A stretch of DNA of 64,000 nt from Alphaproteobacteria bacterium (GTDB lineage Bacteria; Pseudomonadota; Alphaproteobacteria; Rhodobacterales; Rhodobacteraceae): contig JAUHWT010000012.1 in the NCBI GenBank assembly GCA_030427145.1, forward strand, positions 62,001 to 126,000. Reading direction: 5' to 3'. The notes beneath the pieces were generated by a model, which was given only the letters and a program-made list of their open reading frames with translations, had not been told where the DNA came from and did not search any database. Within the stretch, counting starts at the first letter, position 1; every line of letters starts with the position of its first letter. Shown piece after piece: positions 18,911 to 27,632 of the stretch. Both the position numbers and the translations under genes were made by a program.

Positions 18911-19951
18911 ATGCCCGCCGGCACCGTTTCCCATGACAGTCCATTTGAAAAAACCCGGACGTTTTTCTCCAACAACGGATACGGTTTTCTTGTTTCCGTG
19001 GTTGTCGCAGTCGCCGCCCAGTTTTTGTCCGAACATTACGGCGCACCCGCTATGCTCATGGCACTCCTTCTGGGAATTGCCTTTCACTTTCTGGCCGAGG
19101 AAGGCCGCTGCGTAACCGGTATCGGGTTTACGTCCAAAACGGTGCTTCGAATCGGAGTGGCGTTACTTGGAGCGCGCATCAGCGTCGATCTACTCATTGG
19201 CCTCGGCCCAAAAGTGATCCTTCTAATCGTATTGGGTGTCATTCTGACCATTCTTTTCGGATTACTTGGCGCAAAGATCCTTGGACGCGGTTGGCGTTTC
19301 GCACTCCTGACCGGAGGCTCGGTTGCAATCTGTGGCGCCTCCGCCGCCATGGCCATTGCAGCAGTGCTTCCGCGAAATGAGCATTCTGAACGAAACCTGA
19401 TTTTCACGGTCCTGGGTGTGACTGTGCTCAGCACACTCGCCATGATCGTTTACCCGATCATTACGGATGTCCTTCAACTGAGCCATCTCGAAACGGGGAT
19501 CTTTCTCGGCGGTACGATCCACGATGTTGCCCAGGTTGTGGGTGCGGGTTTTTCCGTGTCGGAAGAAACCGGTGAGACCGCAACGCTCGTAAAGCTCATC
19601 CGCGTCACCATGCTGGCCCCGGTCGTGCTCATCTTCTCGCTCATCATCCGCAGCCGTACCGAGAACGACGACACCGATACCAGCAAACGTCCCCCGCTCA
19701 TTCCGTTCTTTGTTTTGATGTTCCTCCTGCTGGCCGCCGCAAACTCCTTCGGCCTTATCCCCGCTATCGTTCAGGAAGCCCTGAGCAGCATGTCACGCTG
19801 GGCCCTCCTGATTTCCATCGCTGCCGTCGGCATGAAAACATCGCTGAAAACGATCCTGGACGTTGGCGGACAGGCCATCATCCTCATTGTCGCGGAGACC
19901 GTGTTCATCGCCGGTTTCATTCTCTACGGCATCACACATTTTACCGGATAG
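18911..19951 (+). CDS. tauZ: TauZ-like sulfate/sulfite exporter (YeiH / UPF0324 family)
   Basis: Polytopic inner-membrane protein, about ten helices over 346 residues, of the conserved family PF03601 (YeiH). Family marks are RIGVALLGARISVDLLIGLG, GGSVAICGASAAMAIAAVLP and GIFLGGTIHDVAQVVGAGF. In taurine clusters this family member, TauZ, is proposed to export the sulfate formed from the sulfite released by Xsc. ATG at 18911 has CAGGAG nine bases upstream. An in-frame GTG at 18887 lacks such a site. Export function is inferred from family and context. Confidence 0.83.
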   Translation: MPAGTVSHDSPFEKTRTFFSNNGYGFLVSVVVAVAAQFLSEHYGAPAMLMALLLGIAFHFLAEEGRCVTGIGFTSKTVLRIGVALLGARISVDLLIGLGPKVILLIVLGVILTILFGLLGAKILGRGWRFALLTGGSVAICGASAAMAIAAVLPRNEHSERNLIFTVLGVTVLSTLAMIVYPIITDVLQLSHLETGIFLGGTIHDVAQVVGAGFSVSEETGETATLVKLIRVTMLAPVVLIFSLIIRSRTENDDTDTSKRPPLIPFFVLMFLLLAAANSFGLIPAIVQEALSSMSRWALLISIAAVGMKTSLKTILDVGGQAIILIVAETVFIAGFILYGITHFTG

Positions 19952-19962
19952 GAGACCAGAAG

Positions 19963-20322
19963 ATGTCCGGAGCCGTGATCAGCTTCCAAAACAATATTGA
20001 GAAATCAAAACGTCGCCTGGCGGACCTTCCAAACCGGGTAGTCGACGGCGACCCCCATCACGAAACCATGATGCACTTCACCAGCCCGGACGGAAAACTC
20101 CTCGCCGGCACCTGGACCAGCACGCCCGGCAAGTGGATTGCATTTACAGATCGTGACGAGTTCTGCGTGATCCTTTCGGGTCATGTGAAACTCGAGTCTG
20201 AAGATGGGTCGGTGCAGGAATTTCGCGCAGGAGATTCGTTTCTCATTCCTGACGGATTTCGCGGCTGGTGGAATGTTGTGGAGACAACCACCAAACATTT
20301 CGTCATCCGCGACCATTCCTGA
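19963..20322 (+). CDS. Cupin (Cupin_3 / DUF861-type) protein ending the taurine operon
   Basis: 119-residue single cupin. The pattern GTWTSTPGKWIAFTDRDEFC, LSGHVKLESEDG, FRAGDSFLIPDGFRGWWNVVE is that of the Cupin_3 group, whose members include (S)-ureidoglycine aminohydrolase-like and EutQ-like small proteins. Only 11 bp separate it from tauZ, so it is co-transcribed. No catalytic role can be read out. It may bind a metal and a small amine or sulfonate. I do not recall it as a standard taurine-pathway member. Confidence 0.83.
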   Translation: MSGAVISFQNNIEKSKRRLADLPNRVVDGDPHHETMMHFTSPDGKLLAGTWTSTPGKWIAFTDRDEFCVILSGHVKLESEDGSVQEFRAGDSFLIPDGFRGWWNVVETTTKHFVIRDHS

Positions 20323-20337
20323 TAAATAGCGAAAAAC

Positions 20338-20368
20338 AGCGGGGGAATGCCCATTGACACCCCCCGCT
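20338..20368 (+). terminator. Hairpin at the end of the taurine operon
   Basis: AGCGGGGG at 20338-20345 pairs perfectly with CCCCCGCT at 20361-20368 over a 15-base loop, starting 15 bases after the cupin stop and 30 bases before the tRNA. No T run follows, so termination may need Rho, or the hairpin may protect the 3' end. Confidence 0.45.
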
Positions 20369-20398
20369 ACCATCTGTAAATCCCCGCCATCGACACCT

Positions 20399-20485
<87 letters not shown>

Positions 20486-20717
20486 TCGCAATAAATCTCT
20501 CGAAACATACATTGAGTGCTCCGGGCGATTTGGACTCAAGAGCCATCCGGAAACTCGATGATCGTAGTCGCGAGCTAACACGAAGCCTCCTCTTGCAAGT
20601 AAGGAAAGCCTTAATAAAGGCGTTTCGCGCCAGCGCTCTTTGCTGCGTTCTAATTGCGAATCCCATCGGCGGCAGGTACCGGTTAACGGATGTACGCGAC
20701 CACGAAACCGGGTGCCG

Positions 20718-21932
20718 ATGAAGTATGACGCAATAGTACTCGGAGCAGGAATGGTTGGTGTCAGTACAGCGCTGGCACTTCAGTCCAGTGGCAGGAAAAC
20801 TGCGCTCGTTGACCGCCGGGAACCCGGACAGGAAGCAAGTTTTGGTAACGCAGGGATCATCCAGGCGGAAGCGGTGACACCCTACGGGTTCCCGCTCGAC
20901 CTCGCGACGCTCGGAAGAATCGCCATTGGCAGATCTGGCGCGGTCCGCTGGAACCTTCGCGGTGTTTTCAGTTCTACGCGCCCCCTCGCGGCCTACCTTC
21001 GGAATTCTCTACCAGCTACACACGCTAGAATTTCCGAGCGTTACGGCCGAATGATCCGGAAAGCGACTGAGGATCATGAGAGGCAGATTGGCGCGGCGAA
21101 TGCTGACCGCCTTGTCAGGCGTGACGGCTTCATTGAGGTGTTCAGGTCAAGTGGAAGTTTGGCGGCGGGAATCAAAGAAGCAGAGCGCGCTCGGTCCAGC
21201 TTCGGCGTCAACTCCAGTGTTCTCGACGGCGATGAATTGGCCAAGGCCGAACCCGGCCTCCGTGGCGAATTCGCCGGCGCCATCCACTGGACCGACAGCT
21301 GGTCATGCAATGATCCGAGCGCTTTGGTATCAGCCTATGCGAATCTTTTTCGGTCCCGGGGCGGTGAAATCCATCAGGGGGATGCCAACAGTCTTAACGA
21401 GCACGAAGGTTCCTGGATCGTATCGATGGCAGATAGGCGCGTGTCAGCTTACAACGTGGTGGTATCATTGGGCGCCTGGTCCCCCGGCCTTCTAAAGCGC
21501 TTTGGGTACAACTTTCCGATGATTCTGAAACGCGGATATCACCGGCACGTCGATACGGGCAGCGGACCGCGCCTACCGGTGGTCGATGCCGATAACGCCG
21601 TGGTTTTTTCGCCGATGACAGCCGGTTTGAGAGTTCTTACAGGTGCCGAACTCACTCCAATAAATGGACCGGTGAACCGAACACAGATTGATCGGGCGAC
21701 CGCCCTTGCCGGGGAGATGTTTGACGCCTCCATCCCGGAGGATAGCCCGATCTGGTATGGTACACGACCCTGCATGCCGAACATGCTGCCAGTGGTGGGA
21801 CCTGCCCCGCGTCACCACGGGCTGTGGTTTAACTTCGGCCATGGACATCAAGGCTTCACTCTTGGCCCAACCACGGCGAGAATTCTCGCGGCAAAGATGG
21901 ACGGTCTTGCGGATGAACAAGCAGTGCCATAA
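20718..21932 (+). CDS. FAD-dependent oxidoreductase, D-amino-acid dehydrogenase-like (DadA family)
   Basis: Predicted flavoenzyme that oxidises an amino or imino acid, 404 residues. The FAD fold starts at residue 5 (AIVLGAGMVGVSTALALQSS), followed by the DadA-like VDRREPGQEASFGNAGIIQ and the C-terminal NFGHGHQGFTLGPTTARILA. Start chosen at ATG 20718 because the FAD strand begins at once; a TTG at 20640 would add 26 residues without similarity. No strong ribosome binding site. It stands as a single gene between the tRNA and the RNase D-like gene, so substrate (D-amino acid, sarcosine or other) is open. Confidence 0.84.
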   Translation: MKYDAIVLGAGMVGVSTALALQSSGRKTALVDRREPGQEASFGNAGIIQAEAVTPYGFPLDLATLGRIAIGRSGAVRWNLRGVFSSTRPLAAYLRNSLPATHARISERYGRMIRKATEDHERQIGAANADRLVRRDGFIEVFRSSGSLAAGIKEAERARSSFGVNSSVLDGDELAKAEPGLRGEFAGAIHWTDSWSCNDPSALVSAYANLFRSRGGEIHQGDANSLNEHEGSWIVSMADRRVSAYNVVVSLGAWSPGLLKRFGYNFPMILKRGYHRHVDTGSGPRLPVVDADNAVVFSPMTAGLRVLTGAELTPINGPVNRTQIDRATALAGEMFDASIPEDSPIWYGTRPCMPNMLPVVGPAPRHHGLWFNFGHGHQGFTLGPTTARILAAKMDGLADEQAVP

Positions 21933-22030
21933 CTACCTCAGTGGTTGGCAGCCAAAGGACGGTAGTTGGGCGCTTCTTTACAAATTTCCCATACCCACCA
22001 AGAATTCCGGAACGAAAGAAGGACAGCACC

Positions 22031-22645
22031 ATGGCCAATACACTTCATCAGGGCGATCTTCCGGATGATCTAGATCTGGGGCCGATTGTAGCCATTGATT
22101 GTGAGACGATGGGGTTGAGGCCGCACCGGGACCGCCTGTGTCTTGTCCAGATGTCGGCCGGTGACGGCAATGCGCATATGGTTCAAATCGGACAGGATCA
22201 GACCTCTGCCCCCAATCTGACTCGCATGCTGACCAATCCGGATCAGCTGAAGCTGTTCCATTTCGGCCGATTTGACATTGCGGTTCTCCTCCACCGGTTC
22301 GGCGCTTTGACGGCTCCAGTGTACTGCACGAAAATTGCCTCTCGGCTCGTCCGGACCTACACCGACCGGCATGGGCTTAAGGAATTGACCCGCGAACTCC
22401 TCGATGTGGATATTTCGAAACAGCAGCAGTCCAGCAACTGGGGCGCCGAGAAATTGACCGACGCGCAACTGGATTACGCGGCGTCGGATGTTCTGTATCT
22501 GCACCGCATGAAGGAGAAGTTGGACGCCCGACTCGCGGTTGAGGGGCGAACGGCGCTGGCGCAGTCCTGCTTCGATTTCCTTCCCACAAGGGCCGCTCTC
22601 GACATTGCGGGCTGGGAAGATCAGGATATTTTTTCCCATTCATAG
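22031..22645 (+). CDS. RNase D-like 3'-5' exonuclease (DEDDy domain only)
   Basis: 204-residue stand-alone DEDD exonuclease without the HRDC domains of full RNase D (~370 residues), the short form usual in alphaproteobacteria. All catalytic motifs are visible: Exo I DCETMGL, Exo II LFHFGRFDIAVL and Exo III YAASDVLYL with the Tyr of the DEDDy class. Start at ATG 22031 behind GAAGGA; the open frame extends 90 bases upstream without similarity. It lies 12 bp before kdsD and probably heads the kdsD-lpt run. Likely role is tRNA or structured-RNA 3' trimming. Confidence 0.9.
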   Translation: MANTLHQGDLPDDLDLGPIVAIDCETMGLRPHRDRLCLVQMSAGDGNAHMVQIGQDQTSAPNLTRMLTNPDQLKLFHFGRFDIAVLLHRFGALTAPVYCTKIASRLVRTYTDRHGLKELTRELLDVDISKQQQSSNWGAEKLTDAQLDYAASDVLYLHRMKEKLDARLAVEGRTALAQSCFDFLPTRAALDIAGWEDQDIFSHS

Positions 22646-22657
22646 GGCCAAAGCGCA

Positions 22658-23644
22658 ATGACACCACGGCCAGGTCCGACGAATCCGGAAACGCTGATCG
22701 CGGCGGGGCAAAAGGTCATCATGACCGAAGCCGCCGCACTGGGGGCGCTCGCTGACTCGCTGGGTACCGCATTTGCATCTGCCATTGAGATGATACTGGC
22801 TGCCGAGGGCCGTGTCATCGTGTCAGGGATGGGAAAATCGGGCCACATAGCCCGGAAAATTGCTGCCACGTTTGCCTCGACCGGCACACCATCCATCTTC
22901 GTGCACCCGGCAGAAGCAAGTCACGGTGATCTTGGTATGATCACCGGACACGATATCGTTTTGCTGTTGTCCAATTCCGGAGAAACCTCGGAACTGTCGG
23001 ACCTTATGGCCTACACCAGACGGTTTTCCATACCGTTGATCGGTGTTGCCAGCCGCGCTGAGAGCACGCTTATTCGCCAATCCGACCTTGGTATGGTTTT
23101 GCCCCCCGAACCGGAAGCATGCTCTTCCGGTCTGGCACCCACCACTTCGACAACAATGACCCTGGCACTCGGTGACGCACTGGCAATTGCGCTCATGGAG
23201 CACCGGGAGTTTTCGCCCGAGGATTTCAGGCGCTTTCACCCCGGCGGGCGACTTGGAGCAAGACTGGCAACCGTGGCAAACCTGATGCATGACGGAAACG
23301 ACCTGCCTTTGGTTGCTCTCGGCACACCGATGTCCGACGCCCTGCTGATCATGAGCCAAAAGAGTTTCGGGGTTGTCGGGATCCAGAATTCGGCTGGAGA
23401 CCTCGTTGGCATCATCACGGATGGCGACCTCAGGAGACACATGAACGGCCTTCTCGACCGTACTGTGGATGACGTCATGACACCCGATCCCACCACCGTG
23501 GCCGCGGATGCTCTGGCATCTGAAGCGCTGGGTACAATGAACCGTCTGAAAATCACGACGCTTTTCGCTTTGGAGTCAGACCGCTCGCATAAACCCGTCG
23601 GCATCCTTCACATCCATGACTGTCTCCGCGCCGGGGTAACCTGA
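22658..23644 (+). CDS. kdsD: Arabinose-5-phosphate isomerase (KdsD/KpsF)
   Basis: Interconverts ribulose 5-phosphate and arabinose 5-phosphate, the first step to Kdo for lipopolysaccharide. 328 residues: a SIS sugar-phosphate isomerase domain (about 40-175; VIVSGMGKSGHIARKIAATF, VLLLSNSGETSEL) followed by two CBS domains (about 205-325; FGVVGIQNSAG, GIITDGDLRRHMNG, VDDVMTPDPTTV). FHPGGRLGA is the family linker. It leads directly (3 bp) into lptC, the usual kdsD-lptCAB layout, and kdsB lies 5.6 kb away in the same window. Confidence 0.96.
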   Translation: MTPRPGPTNPETLIAAGQKVIMTEAAALGALADSLGTAFASAIEMILAAEGRVIVSGMGKSGHIARKIAATFASTGTPSIFVHPAEASHGDLGMITGHDIVLLLSNSGETSELSDLMAYTRRFSIPLIGVASRAESTLIRQSDLGMVLPPEPEACSSGLAPTTSTTMTLALGDALAIALMEHREFSPEDFRRFHPGGRLGARLATVANLMHDGNDLPLVALGTPMSDALLIMSQKSFGVVGIQNSAGDLVGIITDGDLRRHMNGLLDRTVDDVMTPDPTTVAADALASEALGTMNRLKITTLFALESDRSHKPVGILHIHDCLRAGVT

Positions 23645-23647
23645 TTA

Positions 23648-24262
23648 ATGGCAGAGGGTCCCGATCTCTATTCGCGGTTTGTTGCGATTTCGAAGATCGT
23701 TCTGCCCCTTACTGCGATTGCCCTTCTTGCAGGTTTGTTTCTTATCAAGTCCGACGATGACTTCGGAGGTGAGATTACCTTCTCTCAATCGGACCTGGAA
23801 CAGTTCGGCAAAGGCCTGCGCATTAGTAATCCCGTGTTCAGTGGCTTCACAAAGTCACGGGACGCATTCCAGTTTACTGCCGATCTTGTAGTCCCGGATG
23901 CCGCCCCACCCCAGCATGCGGAGATTACCGCCCTGGCTGGAAAAATAGACTACGTGAGCGGCAGATCGATCACCGTTGAAGCGAATTCGGCCAACCTCGA
24001 CATCCCCGGGCAGATGCTGGACCTGAACGGCGATGTCTCTCTTGGTACTTCGGACGGATACGAGGTTTCGGCGCCACGCCTAAGCCTTAATCTGGGAAAT
24101 GGCACCCTGAAGGGCGATGAGAGAGTTCAGACCAAAGGCCCGGTTGGCCAGATTGATTCAGGTTCCCTGGAAATTCGACCGTCCAGTTCAGACAGCCAGT
24201 CGCGGATATTTTCATTCGGCAAAGGCGTCAGACTGGTATACGATCCCACCGCGACCAATTGA
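23648..24262 (+). CDS. lptC: LPS export system protein LptC
   Basis: Bitopic periplasmic subunit of the Lpt bridge that receives LPS from LptB2FG and hands it to LptA. 204 residues with one N-terminal membrane segment (about 15-32, IVLPLTAIALLAGLFLI) and a periplasmic beta-jellyroll rich in alternating strands (ITVEANSANLDIPGQMLDLN, VSLGTSDGYEVSAPRLSL). Sequence is divergent, as usual for LptC. Position between kdsD and lptA settles the call. The gap to lptA is 16 bp. Confidence 0.9.
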   Translation: MAEGPDLYSRFVAISKIVLPLTAIALLAGLFLIKSDDDFGGEITFSQSDLEQFGKGLRISNPVFSGFTKSRDAFQFTADLVVPDAAPPQHAEITALAGKIDYVSGRSITVEANSANLDIPGQMLDLNGDVSLGTSDGYEVSAPRLSLNLGNGTLKGDERVQTKGPVGQIDSGSLEIRPSSSDSQSRIFSFGKGVRLVYDPTATN

Positions 24263-24278
24263 CGAGCCTGGATTCCGG

Positions 24279-24779
24279 ATGATTGCCCGACAGTTACTGC
24301 TTTTTTCGTTTCTTGCTTCCGCCGGAACCGCTCTAGGACAGGGCACAACCGTGCCATTCAGCGGGATGAGTCACGACGCATCCCTGCCTGTCGAAATCGC
24401 GGCTGACAATCTTGAACTGAACCAGGGAACCGGAACCGCGGTCTTTTCCGGCGGCGTCCAGGTCGCACAGGGGGCTTTGCGTTTATCGGCCGAAAAAATT
24501 GAGGTCTACTACGCGGAAGATGACAACCAGTCGAGCGGCAGTGTGGAGAGTATGAAGGCGACGGGCGAGGTACGCCTTTCAAACGGCGCGGAGGCGGCCG
24601 AGGCTGAAACCGCGGAGTATTTTGTCGCAGATGGCATTGTTGAAATGGAGGGCAGCGTCCTTCTCACACAGGGAAACAATGCCCTGTCGAGTGAGCGGGT
24701 TCGAATAAATCTTGTGGACGGTACCGGAACCCTCGAAGGCCGAGTACAAACCATATTCGATCCGGCAACGTCGCAATGA
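24279..24779 (+). CDS. lptA: Periplasmic LPS-bridge protein LptA
   Basis: Periplasmic beta-jellyroll protein that polymerises into the bridge carrying LPS to the outer membrane. 166 residues with a signal peptide (MIARQLLLFSFLASAGTALG). The OstA/LptA pattern follows: LPVEIAADNLELNQGTGTAV, FSGGVQVAQGALRLSAEKIE and VRLSNGAEAAEAETAEYFVA. Start at ATG 24279; the open frame reaches further upstream but inside lptC. Its stop overlaps the lptB start by four bases (ATGA). Confidence 0.93.
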   Translation: MIARQLLLFSFLASAGTALGQGTTVPFSGMSHDASLPVEIAADNLELNQGTGTAVFSGGVQVAQGALRLSAEKIEVYYAEDDNQSSGSVESMKATGEVRLSNGAEAAEAETAEYFVADGIVEMEGSVLLTQGNNALSSERVRINLVDGTGTLEGRVQTIFDPATSQ

Positions 24780-25531
24780 CCCCTCCCCCCCTCAGCGTTA
24801 CCGATGGCGATCAGGGCCTTCAGGTCCGGAACCTTGCCAAAAGCTACAAAAAGCGCCCGGTGCTTCGCGATGTCTCACTTTCGATCAGACGTGGCGAGGT
24901 GGCCGCGCTCCTGGGACCCAACGGTGCAGGTAAAACGACCTGCTTCTACACAATCGCCGGGCTGATACCTCCTGATACCGGCAACGTATTTGTCGATGGA
25001 ACCGATGTAACGTTTCTGCCCATGTACCGGCGGGCCAAAATGGGCATTGGGTACCTGCCTCAGGAGGCCTCTATCTTCCGGGGCATGACGGTCGCGAACA
25101 ACATTCGTTCGATCCTGGAACTGACGTACCGGGACCCGGAAAAACGCAATGCGATGCTTGATGAGCTAATGGGGGAGTTTTCGATCACCCATCTTCGCCG
25201 CACACCGGCAATCGCGCTTTCGGGCGGGGAACGGAGACGGGTGGAAATTGCACGATGTCTTGCGACGCAGCCAAAATACATACTGCTGGACGAACCCTTC
25301 GCCGGCGTTGATCCGCTGGCAATCAATGACATTCGGTCACTGGTCGGCCACCTGAAGGACCGTGGGATTGGCGTTCTCATCACCGACCACAATGTACGTG
25401 AGACGTTGGAAATCGTAGATCGCGCCTATATTCTTCACGGCGGTACCGTGATCATGTCCGGCTCACCAGACCAGGTAATTCAGGATGACAATGTCAGACG
25501 GGTGTATCTTGGGGACTCTTTTCGAATCTGA
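24776..25531 (+). CDS. lptB: LPS export ABC transporter ATP-binding protein LptB
   Basis: Cytoplasmic ATPase of the LptB2FG complex that extracts LPS from the inner membrane. 251 residues with Walker A LLGPNGAGKTTCFYTIAGL, Q-loop LPQEASIFRGMTVANN, signature LSGGERRRVEIARCLA, Walker B YILLDEPFAGVDPLA and switch histidine ITDHNVRETLEI. The Q-loop and FAGVDP stretches match LptB specifically. Translationally coupled to lptA and followed 42 bp later by rpoN, the standard arrangement. Confidence 0.97.
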   Translation: MTPPPLSVTDGDQGLQVRNLAKSYKKRPVLRDVSLSIRRGEVAALLGPNGAGKTTCFYTIAGLIPPDTGNVFVDGTDVTFLPMYRRAKMGIGYLPQEASIFRGMTVANNIRSILELTYRDPEKRNAMLDELMGEFSITHLRRTPAIALSGGERRRVEIARCLATQPKYILLDEPFAGVDPLAINDIRSLVGHLKDRGIGVLITDHNVRETLEIVDRAYILHGGTVIMSGSPDQVIQDDNVRRVYLGDSFRI

Positions 25532-25573
25532 CACTGGAAGCTTGTCAAAGCCGGATCGCGCCCGGGCAATCTG

Positions 25574-26902
25574 ATGGCACTGGGTCCCAGACTCGAGGTT
25601 CGTCAAAGCCTCTCTCAGAAAATGACGCCACAGTTGCAGCAGGCAATTCAGTTGCTGCAGTTTAACAGCGTTCAGATCGCCGAATTCGTAAAAGCGGAAG
25701 TTGAGAAGAATCCACTCCTGGAAATGGCTGCACCTGAGCCAGAGGTGTACTCCTCACTTCCGTCCAGTTCCGCAACGACTGAGCACGACGCAGGCCCGTT
25801 TCAAAACATCGCGTCACAGGTATCGCTCACGGAATTTCTAAGAGCCCAGCTTCGAGAAATGCGACTGCCTGGGGAAGATTTGGAGCTGGCACTGATCGTC
25901 GCAGACGAAATCGATCCGGACGGCTACCTCAGGGAATCGGTTTCAGATGTCGCGGGGCGTTATCACATCCGGTCGAAAGACATAGTTCAGGGACTGAAAC
26001 TGGTCCAGCGCTGCGAGCCTGCTGGTGTCGGTGCAAGGAATCTCCGTGAGTGCCTCGCGCTACAGCTTCAGGACCGCGACCGTTTCGACCCCGCAATGCG
26101 CACGCTAGTCGAAAATGTCGAGCTCGCAATTAATGGCGATTCGGCAGAATTGGCAAGGCTTTGCAGAGTAAGTCAGGACGACATTGAGGACATGCTTCTG
26201 GAAATACGGGCGCTCAATCCAAAACCAGGGGCCCGCTTTGGCGAAGAACCTGTCCTCACGACAGCTCCGGATATTTTTGTGTCAATCAATGACGCGGGAC
26301 ACGTTAAAGTTGAAATAAATACCTTGAACCTGCCTAAAGTTCTGGTGAACAATATCTATGCGACGGAAATATCCGGGCAGAGCGACGAGGCCAGAGCCTA
26401 TATATCGGAATGCAGAACAAGGGCGAACTGGCTTGTGCGCTCTTTGGAACAAAGAGCCAGAACCATACTGAAGGTCAGCACCGAAATCGCATCTTTCCAG
26501 AGAGATTTTTTTCGTCACGGTGTTTCCGGGTTGAAGCCACTTACACGGAAAACCATTGCTGAGCGGATCAAGATGCACGAATCGACAGTCGGCAGAATAG
26601 CCAACGGCAAATACCTGTCCTGCGCGCACGGAAACTTCGAACTGCGATATTTCTTCAGTTCATCAATAGGTTCCATCAACGGAGGCCAGGGGTTTTCCGC
26701 GACACTGGTACAGAACCGGATGCTCTCAATGATAAAATCCGAGTGTTCGACCGATGTACTTTCGGATGATAAAATCGTAACCATGTTAAGAGATGAGGGG
26801 ATAGATATTGCGCGCCGAACGGTTGCGAAATACCGTGAGCAGATGGGCGTCCCCTCCTCCTCGGTGCGGAGACGTCAAAAAGCCGGAACCGGGAAGGTCT
26901 GA
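25574..26902 (+). CDS. rpoN: RNA polymerase sigma-54 factor RpoN
   Basis: Alternative sigma factor that recognises -24/-12 promoters and needs AAA+ activators. 442 residues. Region I at the N-terminus is glutamine- and leucine-rich (QSLSQKMTPQLQQAIQLLQF), followed by the acidic linker, core-binding domain, a helix-turn-helix near 320-345 (PLTRKTIAERIKMHESTVGR) and the RpoN box ARRTVAKYRE at residues 413-422. The C-terminus is intact. hpf and ptsN follow, the classical rpoN-linked genes. Confidence 0.97.
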   Translation: MALGPRLEVRQSLSQKMTPQLQQAIQLLQFNSVQIAEFVKAEVEKNPLLEMAAPEPEVYSSLPSSSATTEHDAGPFQNIASQVSLTEFLRAQLREMRLPGEDLELALIVADEIDPDGYLRESVSDVAGRYHIRSKDIVQGLKLVQRCEPAGVGARNLRECLALQLQDRDRFDPAMRTLVENVELAINGDSAELARLCRVSQDDIEDMLLEIRALNPKPGARFGEEPVLTTAPDIFVSINDAGHVKVEINTLNLPKVLVNNIYATEISGQSDEARAYISECRTRANWLVRSLEQRARTILKVSTEIASFQRDFFRHGVSGLKPLTRKTIAERIKMHESTVGRIANGKYLSCAHGNFELRYFFSSSIGSINGGQGFSATLVQNRMLSMIKSECSTDVLSDDKIVTMLRDEGIDIARRTVAKYREQMGVPSSSVRRRQKAGTGKV

Positions 26903-27026
26903 ATTCGAAGGGAGGCGAGCAAACAGTCATCCAAGGTTGACATTTTATCCGAGTACGTGGATAGGGACCGCGTTCACGGCGCAGCCCTCAAACGCTAAAA
27001 CTACAATCTTCCAAAGGAAAAACGAT

Positions 27027-27599
27027 ATGCGCCTACAGGTTAGTGGAAAACAAATTGATGTCGGTGATGCCCTCCGGACTCATGTGGAAGACCGCCTCGA
27101 AGAAGCCGTAAGCAAATATTTCGACCGTCCCGTGGAAGCATTTGTTACCTTCTCCAAAGACCGCCATGAATTTGTAGCCGACCTGTCCGTTCACCTGCCT
27201 ACCGGCATGTCGGTTCAGGCCAAGGCTCGTGCCAATGATGTTTATGCAAGTTTCGAAGGCGCGGCCGACCGTATGGAGAAGCAGCTCCGTCGATACAAGC
27301 GGCGCCTGAAGAACCACCATCAGCATCGTGCCGATCCGATCCAGGCGATCGGAGAACCATCCTACATTCTGGATGGCGGTCAGAATGACGACCCCGAGCC
27401 GGACAGCCTTCAGCCGGTCATCATCGCGGAAATGGAGACCAAAATCTCCAATATTTCCGTAGGCGAGGCCGTGATGCAAATGGAACTTGCCGGAGCCCCG
27501 CTGCTGGTTTTCCGCAATGAAAAACATGGCGGTGTGAATGTGGTATACACCCGCGAAGACGGTAACATTGGCTGGATAGACCCCAGAAACTCCCAATAG
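27027..27599 (+). CDS. hpf: Ribosome hibernation promoting factor, long form
   Basis: Binds the 30S subunit in slow growth and pairs 70S ribosomes into inactive 100S dimers. 190 residues, the long form: S30AE domain at residues 1-110 (MRLQVSGKQIDVGDALRTHV, then a basic RRYKRRLKNHHQH stretch), an acidic linker, and the C-terminal dimerisation domain about 130-188 (SVGEAVMQMELAGAPLLVFR). Start at ATG 27027 after AAAGGA; reading further upstream gives non-homologous sequence overlapping rpoN. The 125-bp gap after rpoN may hold its own promoter. Confidence 0.94.
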   Translation: MRLQVSGKQIDVGDALRTHVEDRLEEAVSKYFDRPVEAFVTFSKDRHEFVADLSVHLPTGMSVQAKARANDVYASFEGAADRMEKQLRRYKRRLKNHHQHRADPIQAIGEPSYILDGGQNDDPEPDSLQPVIIAEMETKISNISVGEAVMQMELAGAPLLVFRNEKHGGVNVVYTREDGNIGWIDPRNSQ

Positions 27600-27632
27600 A
27601 TCGCCGCTAAACTACCTGAATGGAGCCCCTTG

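Noticed and set aside
23648-24262. Treating lptC as an unknown gene because of weak motifs
   Set aside because: Single N-terminal helix, beta-rich periplasmic part and strict kdsD-lptC-lptA-lptB order make LptC the clear call.
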